Source: Nelumbo lutea (taxonomy: Eukaryota > Streptophyta > Magnoliopsida > Proteales > Nelumbonaceae). Taken from it: a DNA stretch of 64,000 nucleotides. Shown piece by piece: positions 50,814 through 62,073 of this stretch. The position numbers were made by a program, and so were the translations under genes. The notes below the pieces were generated by a model. The model did not search any database and was not told where the DNA came from. It worked only from the letters and a program-made list of their open reading frames with translations. The stretch spans positions 9,672,633-9,736,632 of the forward strand of contig JAKGHH010000006.1 in the NCBI GenBank assembly GCA_022828595.1, written 5' to 3'. Within the stretch, counting starts at the first letter, position 1. Each line of letters begins with the position of its first letter.

Positions 50814-52550
50814 TCTATTTGGTGCAAAATTGGATGTATCAGACTTTGTATCAACACTCTTTCATATATTTTTTTTAGTTTTTTTTTTTTTAATATGTAC
50901 AGGGGGCCGGTTAAAGGCCTGATTATCCTTAGTTCATACCCCGATATTCCTTACATTTCACGTACTGTATGACCGACATATAACGAAAATTTGAACCTTG
51001 ATTTGGTGTATAACATAGGTAAAGTGTAGTGGTGTGGTCAATAAGAGCATTATAGTCATTTCGAAAGTTAACCAGACAATAAAAACACCATTCTTGTCGT
51101 TTAGGATTTGGACCCTTGTCGTCCCAATTTGATTTGAATGCATGATTTGATTGAAGTCATAATCCATCGAATATTCCATTGGGAGCCGAGATTTGATCGC
51201 AGCACAGACTCGTTACACTTGAAAAGAGGTATTTCTTTGGCTCTCTCATCTCCCAATTTTTGTCCAGATGTTAGGATATTCTTATTTCCATACTTACTGT
51301 CACACCTTGACGCAATCCGCGAACCGGATCCAACCCAACCCAAAAAAATAGGGTTAGGGTTACATATTTAATTGGGATTATTTATGCATTATTAGAAGTT
51401 TCCACTCTTTAATTTTTTCTATTTAGTCTTTACTATTCTTTAAATTGTTAAATGTTTAAATTTTTTATTTTATATTTAGAATTTTAAGGTTAATTCTTTT
51501 AATTTTGACTTTTTCATGTAATTTTTCTTTATTTTTTTTAAATTTCAATTATTGTTTGGAATAACCCAAATTGACCCATAGGTCAACTCTAACCAAAATA
51601 TTTATGGTTAGGGTCTAACATTTGACAACTCAACCCAAAATCAACCCAAAATAACTTGACCCAACCCGAACTCGACCCACCCAACCCAATTGCCAGAATA
51701 CTTACTGGGTTACTGAAAGTCTGTAACAGAGGCGTTTCAGTCTTGATATGACTAGAAGCTCATCATCTTTCGATGGGTTTTCACTTTTCGGTCTATAACC
51801 AGCCAAATGGATCACGATTGAACAGGTGATTGGCCAAGAAATTAGAGGTCAAAATGATTTTGGCCGCGTTTGTTTTTACATCAATTTTTAAAATCTTATA
51901 CATAACAATTTTTTAATTAACAAAACTTAAGCATATCTTGGGGACTGATCCAATTGGACTTGAATATATTTTCTATAGTAAAACATCACATTTGAATTCA
52001 TTTAAAATTTTTAAAATCCTTTGGCCTTTTAAGAGATTAGGGCGTGTTTCGAAAACCATGTCTATGCACACGCAACAAAAGAACAAACAAAAAACTAATA
52101 GAATTAACTGAAAAGATATAAAATAATATGGAGTCAGTGACAAAGTTCCTTTCCGTTAAGTCAGATGATGAAAAGTTTAAATTATCAAAATACCCCACTA
52201 AACTTAATTTTTATATTTCATAAAGAAGTATCAAATAGAGATTTCATAAAGAAGTTAAGAAATAAATAAAAGAAACCCACAGAGAAGAGTTCAGCAGTGA
52301 GCAGAGAAAGAAAGAGTGTGTGCAGTTTCAAAAGTATTTATGGTGTATTGTTTGGTGACAGATGCATATTCAAGGAGTAGAGGTGTAATTAAGGGTGTGT
52401 AGAGATGGGTAGGTCAAGCTTTTATAGTGCGTTGAAGCTACTGTTCTTGCTGGTGCAAATGCAAATGTAAATGTTCTTGTTCTTCCATCATGATGATGAA
52501 CCAGAAGACCTATGCGCAGGTTAATTAACGTGCATCCACTACTCATCTGA
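50814..52550. other. Non-coding DNA, right part of copy B
   Basis: No gene recognised. It has a second GGGTTAGGG-type MITE at 51313-51705 ('caacccaacccaaaa' to 'cgacccacccaaccc') and blocks matching 40028-40920. The duplication fades at about 52130, shortly after 'aactgaaaagatataaa'. 52130-52550 is AT-rich and unique. Confidence 0.5.
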
Positions 52551-52556
52551 ACAATA

Positions 52557-52578
52557 AGAGAGAGAGAGAGAGAGAGAG
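52557..52578. repeat. (AG)n microsatellite
   Basis: Eleven AG repeats in a row, a simple sequence repeat that may be length-polymorphic. Confidence 0.9.
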
Positions 52579-52796
52579 GCTCCCCAGTCGTTTTCCAAGT
52601 TCGTCCCATTTCCCATTGTTGGGTTGGTGCATTATTAGGAATTTAAGAGCTAGGGCTCTGATTTGTTTGTGCTATTTGTTTTACCAGTAATGGCGATCTA
52701 GGCTTCTCAGTTTCTTGGTGGCACTGAATGAAATGGATAACGTAACCAGAAGAAAGAGGTGATGGCCCACCACCAATCCATCCATATCAGGGCCTC

Positions 52797-53215
52797 TCAG
52801 TTCATTCCCAGAGAACACCATATGGTCGCACAGGTCTTTGCCGGAATGGGACGGCCGAAGACTGTTCTCTGGGCATGTCTTTTGTCATGCTGGCAATCCG
52901 AGAACCAAAAATGCTGACTGAACTGCACACCATAGTTGGTCTCAGTTGGTTTACTTTCGACTTTTGCTCCACTCTGACAGCGCCTGAGAAACCGAGCTTG
53001 GACCTTTACCGAAGAAAGCTCTCTCTTTCTCTGGCTGGTTATCGTTGAATGCCAGATCCATTGGATTTGGAGGAGTTCTCGAAACCAACACATGAGATGG
53101 TAAAGGTCTATCTGATGAGAGTGCTTGTCCCAACTAAAGAGCACTCTCGTACTGTCTATCTTCTCCCAACTCCCAAGCATCAGTCAAAATGGCGGAAAAT
53201 GTCTTGCCCTTAGCG
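52797..53215 (-). pseudogene. Unrecognised protein-like minus-strand stretch
   Basis: Read from about 53215 on the minus strand, one frame gives AKGKTFSAILTDAWELGED and, past a TAG, LGQALSSDRPLPSHVLVSRTPP, MDLAFNDNQPEKERAFFGKGP and ALSEWSKSRK, then a stop at 52951. The composition is that of a soluble protein with no low-complexity bias. Another frame (52797-53180) is open for 127 codons and is probably a shadow. I recognise no domain. It may be an exon of an unknown gene with one nonsense mutation, or a gene relic. Confidence 0.35.
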
Positions 53216-53441
53216 ATGGTCGGTTTTGGGACTGTGTGAGAGTGCTTGAGGTTAGTTTTGAGGTTTAATCGAGAAGCCAATAAAAAAAGGGTAGTTTGGA
53301 CATATAAAAAACTTTAAACAGTCGATGAAAATTTTCTCTAATGTCAATTTAAAGACCCCATAATACAAGGGGGGTCTTTATATTGTCAAAGTTTTTACTC
53401 TAATAATCAATACTTTTTGCATTCAGAGCCTTATTTTCTTA

Positions 53442-54025
53442 GGCTCTATTTGTTTGCAATCCAAGCGTTGGACCGGGGTACTTATGTAATATGGTTTGCA
53501 TTTGTGAGTGTTTGTTTGAAACGTAAAAAGTATTGATTATTAGAGTAAAAATGTATTTTGTGACAGTTTTGTACTCTAAAAAGAGAGCATTACTTACTTA
53601 TTTTTTGGATATAATTTTGTATTCTTTTGATAATTAACTTTTTGACCAAAGTTAATGCATTGGAGCGTAAGATAGTTGGAGCATTTAATGACGGGTCCAC
53701 ACTTTTGCACGCATTTTAAACAAACAAGATGAATGCAAAAACAGTTTAAATTGTGATGCATTTGCATTCATGAATTGAAAAATGGGTAAATATGTAGTGT
53801 ACATATTTGAACTTTTTTAACAAAGTTAATGCATTGGAGCATAAGATAGTTGGAGCATTTAATGATGGGCCCACACTTTTGCACCCATTTTAAACAAACA
53901 AGATGAATGCAAAAACGGTTTAAATTGTGAACTGCATTTGCGTTCATGAACCGAAAAATGGGTAAATATGTAGTGCACAAATACAAATACAAATATTTGC
54001 ATTTGCATTGCAACCAAACTCGGCC
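53442..54025. mobile_element. Tourist-like MITE with internal tandem duplication
   Basis: Begins GGCTCTATTTGTTTGCAATCC and ends GGTTGCAATGCAAATG-type sequence closing in CTCGGCC (inverse orientation), flanked by TTA on both sides (53439-53441 and 54026-54028). Inside, a 174-bp unit starting 'gttaatgcattggag' (53651) is repeated from 53825 to about 53978. No coding capacity. Same broad group as 28064-28441. Confidence 0.7.
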
Positions 54026-54041
54026 TTAGTAGTTTGTTCCT

Positions 54042-54150
54042 AAGTTCAGTTTGGAAGGAGTACAAATACAAATATGTACAATGTAAATACATACATAATG
54101 TAAGATTTTGCACTCTACATATTTGTATTTGTACTCCTTCCAAACTAAGT
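54042..54150. repeat. Short palindromic MITE, copy 3
   Basis: The best preserved copy. 'gtttggaaggagtacaaata' pairs with 'tatttgtactccttccaaac', leaving a centre of about 50 bp. A long hairpin is possible in RNA, so it could yield small RNAs if transcribed. Confidence 0.75.
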
Positions 54151-55232
54151 CGGAAAGGTTGGGCTTTCCTCTTTGTGCATGGGTGCATGCATAGTGTAAA
54201 TTAATAAAGCATGCGATATCCTCCATCAATGCAAAGTGTGATAGTGGCAGGCACGTCGGGTAGTAGGGATGAGCATATAGGTGGGTTCTACTCAAAACTG
54301 GATAGAATCAACCTCAAACTGGCCTTGAACCAATCCTACTCAATCTATTACAGGGTAGGGTTTGGTTTCAAATTCCAAGAACTGACCTCCACCTAGGTTG
54401 GTCTTAGCTTCCTAGAGTCAAAGGAATTATCCTAGCCAAACTAACCCAAAGAACTGGCCTTGGTGGAATTAGCTTTGAAATCGAAATTGTCTTAAAATAA
54501 ACCCCAAAATATTTTTAAGAATGTGAAGATTTAAACCCAAACACTCATGGCTTCACTTAACCATGTTACCTAATGCTATGATCATTTGTTTTCATTTTAA
54601 TATTTAGATGTATATGATAAATAATGTAAAAGATAATATTACAAAATTTAATTATAATGACCAATTATATTATAATAATCTATATATTAGATTATTCAAT
54701 TTAATCAATAAAAATAGTAAAAAATTTTAAACTATATATTATTCATTATTGAAAATCAAAATTTTAAAGGGCATGCTTTATTTTCTTTTTATTCTTTTAA
54801 GAGGGAGAATAAAGAAAAAACACCTTCCAATTGACCTCGGAATTACCAAATTCAAAATCGACCAAAATCACGTTAGAACCAACCTTCATAGGTAAATTCC
54901 AATTCCAAAAACTTGTAATTAACCCCTACAGAATTAGTATCCGGGTTCTCGACCCATGCCTACCCCCAGTGTCAAGAGAGTTTTTTTATTTATTTTGAAA
55001 ATTTAAAAGAAAATAAAGGGTAAAAGAGTAACGGATGTTAACAAGTCTCTCACGTTTCAACGGTCAACTAACACGACAAACTTTCACGATTAGACACTTT
55101 ATAATTAACCCATCAATCAGCGACGAAGATTAATGGATGACGCATCTCAGTTTCGGAGAATTCTGAATTCCAAACCCTACTATTAGCCTCTCTCACCTAA
55201 AAATTACATCCTACCCGTGTGTACTTTCGGAC
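54151..55232. other. Intergenic DNA upstream of the NLR gene
   Basis: No gene seen. AT-rich at 54590-54760. TTGACC W-box cores (WRKY binding) at 54831-54836 and, inverted, at 55062-55067. These are common by chance, but fit a defence gene promoter. Confidence 0.45.
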
Positions 55233-55239
55233 TATAAAA
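55233..55239 (+). promoter_or_regulatory. Putative TATA box of the ADR1-like gene
   Basis: TATAAAA within 'gactataaaattc', 187 bp before the start codon. A transcription start about 30 bp downstream would leave a 5' UTR of some 160 bp. By position the strongest candidate in the upstream 300 bp. Confidence 0.55.
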
Positions 55240-55425
55240 TTCTGATCGGGCTGATTGGTCATTCTCCCTCTCAGTTTTGGTTCCGCTTTTTGGCTTTTAC
55301 ATCAAATGTCCATGCACAGAAGTATGATAGACCAGGGCTCCTGCTGCTGTGTCAATAAAACCCTTTTCGTTTTGCAAAAACTGGATAGGTAGACACTGTA
55401 TAGTTCTGTAACTCGGTCGCTGTCT

Positions 55426-58400
55426 ATGGCGGTGAACGACTTCTTCGCCGGAGAAATCGCTGTAGAGCTCATAAAACAGCTCCTAGGGACATGCAAGCGA
55501 TATACCCTTTGTAAACCCAATGCAGAGCAGCTAAGGAGAACCTTAGAGGAATTGCTCCCCATAATTCAGGAGATCAAATACTCCGGCGTGGAATTGACAC
55601 AGATACGACAGTCTCAGCTAGACCGATTCTCCGAAATTCTGCGCCAGGGATTGGATCTCTCCAAGAAAGTCTTGGCTTGCAGCCGGTGGAACGTTTACAA
55701 GAACTTGAAGCTGGCGAAGAAGATGGAGAAGCTCGAGAAAATGGTCGCCGTCTTCATCAACGGTTCCATGCAGGCCCATATATTGGCTGACGTCCACCAT
55801 GTGAGGTTCGAGTCCGCTGAGAGGTTCGATCGGCTTGAAGGTCGACTGGCCGCGATGAAGCTAGGGGTGAGTGGCGACGGGTGGTCGGAGAATGCGGTGA
55901 GCAAAGTTGAAGAGAACGAGATGGACGTGGACTGCTCCATAAATTGGGGAGTTGGGATGGTTTTAGGGAAGAAGAAGGTCAAGGAGATGCTTATCGGGAG
56001 AGATGATTTGAGGGTGGTTGGGATATGTGGTATTGGGGGAAGCGGCAAGACCACTTTGGCCCGAGAGATTTACAGAGACGAACAAGTTCGAAGTAAGTCC
56101 TAGTTCTTCAGTTTTGCTTTTCACGATAGCTTTGAAGAATCTGTTCCCTGGATTTTGTAATACTTCACTCTTTCTGTGAGAAGTTTCGTTCTCTCTTCTG
56201 TAATTAATTCTATAAATGCCATTGTTGAAACTTGAAACTTGAATGTTTTCTTCTTTGATGTTAATAACTCAAGTTAGTGCTTCAGAATATTTGTTTCATT
56301 ATTCGTCTCTCTGGGTTGCCTTTTTCAGGTTACTTCAACAATAGAATGTTCTTCATAACAGTCACGAACTCTCCAAATTTGGAGGAGTTAAAGCTACAGC
56401 TTTGGAAAAAAATAACGGGAAATCATAGGTCTGGTTTTGGTGCTCCAGACGTTCCAGTTCCACAACTGAACGTTCAATATAACTGGATGCTTACTGAAAG
56501 AACCCTTGTGGTTCTGGATGATGTGTGGTCTCTCTCAACGCTCAAACATCTAATTTTTCGAATTCCTGGATACAAAACCCTTGTTGTTTCGAGATCTAAG
56601 TTCCCAGCAACAGTGATTGATTGCAGTTATGAACTAGAATTGCTTAGAGAAACAGAGGCCATGTCTTTGTTCTGTTACTCTGCTTTTGGACAAAAGAGCT
56701 TTCCTTTGGATGCTAACGAAAAACTGGTGGAACAGGTAGGATTGAGAAGTAGTCATAATTTGTTTCAAGTATTTGATCCCATTTTCAAAACAGTGAGGAT
56801 TTTGTTGATCTGTTTTTAAGTTGGGTATCTGGGAACTCTGATTATGGATGTCTGACTCTGGATTTAACAGGTGGTGAGAGAGTGTAAAGGGCTTCCGCTG
56901 GCTCTTAAAGTGATTGGAGCTTCATTAAGGGATCAGCCTGAAATATTTTGGAAAAGTGCCAATAACAGGCTATCGCGAAGTGAACCAATATGTGATTCCC
57001 ACGAGATTGATCTGCTTAAACGAATGGAAATTAGCACAGAAAGCCTGTCTGATAAAGGTAGGGAGTGCTTCCTGGACTTGGGTTCCTTCCCTGAGGATAA
57101 GAAAATTCCTGTCAATGTTCTTATCAACATGTGGGAGGAGATCCGTGACATTGATGAAGCAGAAATTTTTGCCATTCTTATTGAGCTTTCAGAAAAATAT
57201 CTTATAACTCTGGTCAAAGATGGGCGGTACGTATATTGGAGTTCCTGTTTCTCTCTTATTTTCAATAAAATCAAGACACAGGATTTATAGAGATTTCTGT
57301 TCTGTGGTAAATTAAACTGTGTTGTCTGTTACTCTGGATCAGTGCTGGAGACATATATAGCAGTTACTTTGAGATATCTGTTACCCAGCATGATGTGTTG
57401 AGAGACTTGGCTCTTCACTTGAGCAATTATGATAGCTTAAATGAGCGAAAGCGGCTACTAATGCCAAGAAGAGAAGAAGGGCTTCCAAAAGAATGGAAGA
57501 GGAATAGAGATAAACCATTTGAAGCCCAGATTGTCTCAATCCATACAGGTATTGTTTCTTCCCTTCTTAAGATACCCAAATGAAATTTATGCCAACAGCT
57601 TTCAGCTTTTGTATATTTAGAATCTACGATCAATTTCTCAACTTCCATAGTTTATGCCTTGTTTGATCAAAATATGGTTTAACAATATAGGTCAAATGGG
57701 AGAGATGGATTGGCTCCATATGGACTTCCCCAAGGCCGAAGTTCTTATCCTGAACTTCTCCTCAAACGAATACTTTCTGCCACCATTCATTGAGAGAATG
57801 CCAGAGCTCCGAGCTTTAATAGTAATAAACAATGGCGTCGAGAATGCAGTCCTTCACAACACTCGTATATTTTCCTCTCTGAGAAATTTACGTAGCCTCT
57901 GGTTAGAAAAGATCATTCTCCCTCGACTAGACAATACAACCTTCCCTCTGCAAAACTTATGCAAAACCACCCTGGTCCTCTGCAAGGTTAACGAAGGCCT
58001 AAATGGAACAGACTTTCCAATGTTATTCCCTCGGCTGTCTGAGTTCACCATGGATCATTGTGTTGATCTAATTGAATTGCCATCAAGCATATGCAGGGTC
58101 TGCTCACTGAAGAGTTTGAGTATAACTAACTGTCACAGTTTGCAAGAACTGCCAATTGAACTGGGGGCTCTGAAATCTCTAGAGATTCTGAGGATCTATG
58201 CTTGCCCAGGATTGAAGAGGCTTCCTCCAGGGATATGTGAACTGGGGTCTTTGAGCTATCTTGACATCTCTCAGTGTGTAGGCCTGAGGAGCCTCCCTGA
58301 TAGGATTGGTAGGTTGGTTGGGTTGGAGAAGATTGACATGAGGGACTGTATGCAGATCAGAAGTCTACCAGGGTCCACTGGGTCATTGAGGTCTCTGCGC

Positions 58401-58520
58401 CGTGTCATCTGTGATGAAGAGGTTGCTGTGCTGTGGAAAGAAATGGAACTGGAAGCATTGCCAGATCTTAGGGTTCAGGTGCCACAAACATGTTATAGTT
58501 TAGACTGGCTAACAGAGTGA
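55426..58520 (+). CDS. ADR1: ADR1-like helper NLR (RPW8-NB-ARC-LRR)
   Basis: Five exons by reading frame and GT-AG sites: 55426-56092, 56329-56735, 56871-57226, 57343-57548, 57691-58520. The phases fit, giving 821 residues (ADR1 proteins are about 790-820). The N-terminus MAVNDFFAGEIAVELIKQLL starts the RPW8-type coiled coil. NB-ARC has a P-loop (GICGIGGSGKTT, residues 199-210), kinase 2 (LVVLDDVW, 282-289), RNBS-B, GLPLAL (365-370), RNBS-D (CFLDLGSFPED), and QHD (492-494) in the MHD place, as is usual for ADR1. LRRs of the 'LPxxIxxLxSLxxLxIxxC' kind fill about 600-800, ending CYSLDWLTE. ADR1 works with EDS1/PAD4 downstream of sensor NLRs and forms calcium channels at the plasma membrane. No breaks seen. 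The start is the first ATG in the RPW8 frame. Confidence 0.93.
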
Positions 58521-59160
58521 GGATGCTGTATTTCCACATGTACAGATGATGTACTGTAAAATAAATTTGGCTCTCCCAGTTCCATCTGCTTTCATTTTAA
58601 TCCAGGTCGCACAAACAGATGTGATGCAATAAATTAGTTCTGAGAATAAACTTGGCTTTCCCTCTTATTTCACCTTCATGAAAAACAATTATAATTTAAC
58701 TTAAAGTTTTCAAAAGTTAAAAAGGCACATGCCCTTGCATTTGAAGAGCAGAGCTTGGAGACCATTCAAACCAACTTTTCTAATACATATACATTAGTTT
58801 TATATTAAGTATAAAGATTCAGGTCTTATTAAAAAACATTTTCTATTAATAAGATTTGCAAAAAGGTGACTCCCTTTAATAAGCATAATCAGTAGGTAGA
58901 GAGAATTTAACTTAAAAATGAATTAAATGATCCTTTTGCAGAGGAAAGTCCAATAAGATAGGAATGAAATAGAATTCATCAAAGATTAGAAGCAATGCAA
59001 GCTGAAATAGAATTCTCTTTACTATAGGTGGTCCATTCATGATCCATACATCCATGAAAGGTAGGGAGAAAGAAAAGAATAGAAGCAATGCAAACTGATT
59101 ATCTATCTCTACTTGGCTTTACCGAGAATCGTGTGTGGAGACAGTCTATATTCTTCCCAA
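58521..59160. other. NLR 3' UTR and gap to the reticulon gene
   Basis: AATAAA at 58560-58565 is a likely polyadenylation signal 40 bp past the NLR stop. The rest is AT-rich without coding signs. The two genes converge, so 58900-59160 probably holds the 3' UTR of the reticulon. Confidence 0.55.
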
Positions 59161-59164
59161 CAAA

Positions 59165-60010
59165 CTACTCAACCTTCTTTTCTCTACTTTGGAAAACGTT
59201 GTGCTTCATTTTTCTGAATACCTTGTCATCAACCATGTCATATAATTTTCTCCCCTGCACCATCGCCTTCTCCCCACACTCTTTTATCTTATATTCGTAC
59301 CTCACATAAATGACTGGAGCTGTCATCCCTGCAACAATACCTGTAAACCCAGAAACAAAAAATTTAGCAGGAGAGAGAGAGAGAGAGGTTCTGTTTTGTA
59401 GTTGTAGTCTGTCGACATACCAATATAGAGGAGAGTAAGGAAATCGGCCAAACTACCCAGCAAAGAGAGAACCCACAAACCAGAAACCACTGCTGCAGAT
59501 ACATACCATTGTCTCTCCGCACCTACCCGAAATACCCATTGTACCCCTTCTTCCATCCATCCTCGAAAGGTGTTTGCTGCTTCCGTTGCCCACTGCTCTG
59601 AAACTTCCAAACCGAACATGTCTGGCTCTTTTCTGAAAACCAGGAGGCCAAAACAAGCATTGAAGAGAGAAAAAACAAAGGAAAAGGATGATGTTGAGCA
59701 TAGAGGACTAACGTGTAGCTTACTTGCGGAGAATTCTGAGAAGGTTTCCCCAAAGAAACATTGAGGCGACAATCGATATGCCCAGCCACGAGGCGACAGT
59801 AAGGAAGTTGAATTGATACACTTCTAGCAGTACCCATATCGCTGTTGCAGTAGCCAGGACTGATAAGCTCAACTTCTTCCTCCTCCATAGGAAAGTGTCT
59901 TTGATAACACCTGCTACAGACCAGTGCCAAGACTCAGAGACAGAGACAGAGAGAGTGCTAAGACCATGGAGCATACCTGAGGTGGATGGAGATTGCACTG
60001 TTGTTGACAT
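59165..60010 (-). CDS. Reticulon-like protein (RTNLB type)
   Basis: Four exons on the minus strand: 60010-59977, 59910-59724, 59632-59421 and 59340-59165. Frames and GT-AG sites agree and give 202 residues. After an 11-residue leader comes the reticulon homology domain: IKDTFLWRRKKLSLSVLA, a hydrophobic hairpin to about residue 70, a 40-residue loop (VSEQWATEAANTFRGWMEEG), a second hairpin (about 115-158), and a basic tail. The last four residues are KKVE, a KKxx ER-retrieval signal. Reticulons wedge into and curve ER membranes, shaping tubules. It is at the short end of the plant RTNLB family, with almost no N-terminal extension. No damage seen. Confidence 0.9.
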
Positions 60011-61340
60011 ACTCTAAAGATGAAGAGGAAGGTGTAGGAGCCAAGGCTCTGTTGCTTCTACTGTGATTTTTGTGTTTCTATGATCTATCTTTCTTTGTGA
60101 AGGTTGGATGGAAGTTTTTCTCTCAATTTTATGTAAAATAAGAATAACCTATACTTGTAACAGGTGGCCCCAACAACTTTGAAACGTGGAGAAAAAAGAG
60201 AATCTATTTGCCACGATTTGGTAAGGCGTTTGCCTTGACAGACACATTGACTGCTAGTATGTGCGTTGTGACGTAACAACTTTGGAGGTTAGAAAACAAA
60301 ACAAAAGGTTTTGCCTCAGCAGCATTGACAAGCTGCACGAGCCGAGAGTTAAATTGGCAGCACTCGACCGAAAACCAAACTAAGAAAGAAACCAAGCGGC
60401 TGCTGGTTTTATTCATATTGACATTAGTAATTTGCCTAATTCTTTAGTTCCTATTTGTAATAAATTAACTTCTCATATTGTTAGAACATAAGATTTCAAC
60501 TCCTCCGAAAGTAAAATTGTACAAACACTCGAAGATTTCTACAGGAATCTGGTTGGAACGAGCTCATGTATTCTGAGAGGGAGACTAGAATTCTTCATTT
60601 CTGATATCTCCTTTTCTTTTCTGGAAGAGCATCCACCAAGGTAGTCCTCTGTCCTCACTCCTAAGCTGTGTTCCTGGCTTCAAGTGTGTTATCAAGAAGC
60701 GTCCCGACTACCATTGCCACAGTGGGAGGTGATGAGAAAATTGTATTTCAGATGTCATTGAACTGCAAGCAACGCTCAGATGGATCGCTTTCAGAGAGCC
60801 AATTAATAAAAAAAAAAAAGCATTTTGACCCTTATGCTGCATATGCAGCGTCATGCCAGAGTGTCACAAGTGTTTTCTTTGCCGCGCCATCAAGTGTTAT
60901 CCATCGTGCTTATAGCCACCATTCCAATGTCCAAGTGTATCATGGGTGAGTTATGGATGTATTTTTGTATGGGGGATTGTCAATGGCATTCTTGTAATTA
61001 TCTAATATGACTTTTCAATGTATCTTTATGTCATTCCTCCAAATGTTTAACGTATTCTTTAAGGGGAGGTAGGTAGTCGAGTGAATCAAGAGCATGTAAA
61101 GGTTAAGCATGAGATCCCCTTAATACTGAACTGTATGTTTATGCTTGCCATCTATTAATGCAATATAAGTTGCCTTTTGTCTAATTTGTGTGCTATATTT
61201 GTTGTATTTTCTTATGTTGTTGCTTGTTGCTTAAGCTTACTCGTCGCATTCAAGTGCCGCATAGGACTCCAATGACTAGCCCCATGACAAGAGTTCATTA
61301 TCTCTATTGTGCCAGCATTTGTTTCAGAAGAAAGTTAGTA
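60011..61340. other. Intergenic DNA downstream, unrecognised
   Basis: The first few hundred bp are the reticulon promoter on the minus strand. A plus-strand frame of 93 codons at 60668-60949 (FLASSVLSRSVPTT, YAAYAASCQS) matches no family I know, and an A-run (60809-60820) interrupts it. No other gene seen. Confidence 0.4.
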
Positions 61341-61345
61341 GTTGG

Positions 61346-61510
61346 GATGTCAATTGGAATGGACCAATGGATCAGGTCCAATTCAATTTGATAAATACTT
61401 TAGACCATTTTGGACCGGTCTAATTTAATGTCTACACTATCCAATCTATTCAAATTATTTTTAATTTAGATTGGTTTCAATCCAAACCTGATCCATTGAC
61501 ACCTGTATTC
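61346..61510. repeat. Foldback element of about 160 bp
   Basis: 'gggatgtcaattggaatgg' and 'accaatggatcaggtccaa' at the left pair with 'ttggattgaaacc'-type and 'tgatccattgacacct' at the right. It lies directly before Copia-IV. Target duplication not determined. Confidence 0.5.
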
Positions 61511-62073
61511 TCATCTTCTATTAATGGGCCAGATAATGGTTTAACATGATCCAATATGTTATGACGGTTAATATTGCAATGAAGGATAGAAAAGGACCTC
61601 ACCCTCCTCCTTCATATCCATAAACTGACAAGAATAAAGTGAAAACTCTAATCACTGATACTCAATGACCATAGCCATAGTCTACGAATTCTAATATATA
61701 TCTAGTTAAGTGTCAAATCTGTGGTTGATTCTACCATTCTGCTATCAAGTGTTATAGTAGGTTCAACAACATTCAGTTTCTTGCAAAACCATAGACTCCT
61801 ACTACTACATCCTTGTCCCAACCTGGAGATTCTAGCTGGTAACCAAACTCCAGAGCTACCAACCACCTTATAGCCAACCTACAGAATTTAGGGCTTCATT
61901 CTGAATACAAAAGGCTAGATCAAATGGTGGTGGGCAATGGCACAGGTTTGAGCATTCTTCACACTAGGTCTTACTACTTCATCTACCGATCGTCCATAAC
62001 TACTTTGTAATATTTTGCATGTTCATCAATCCACTGTTGATAATAATGTTTTCTTCGAATTCCATCCTCATGT

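Noticed and set aside
55618..56054. Minus-strand open frames across the NLR first exon
   Set aside because: They mirror the RPW8 and P-loop coding sequence and have no support of their own.
59088..59309. Plus-strand frame of 73 codons over the last reticulon exon
   Set aside because: It is a shadow of the reticulon exon at 59165-59340, which continues a spliced frame with family motifs.
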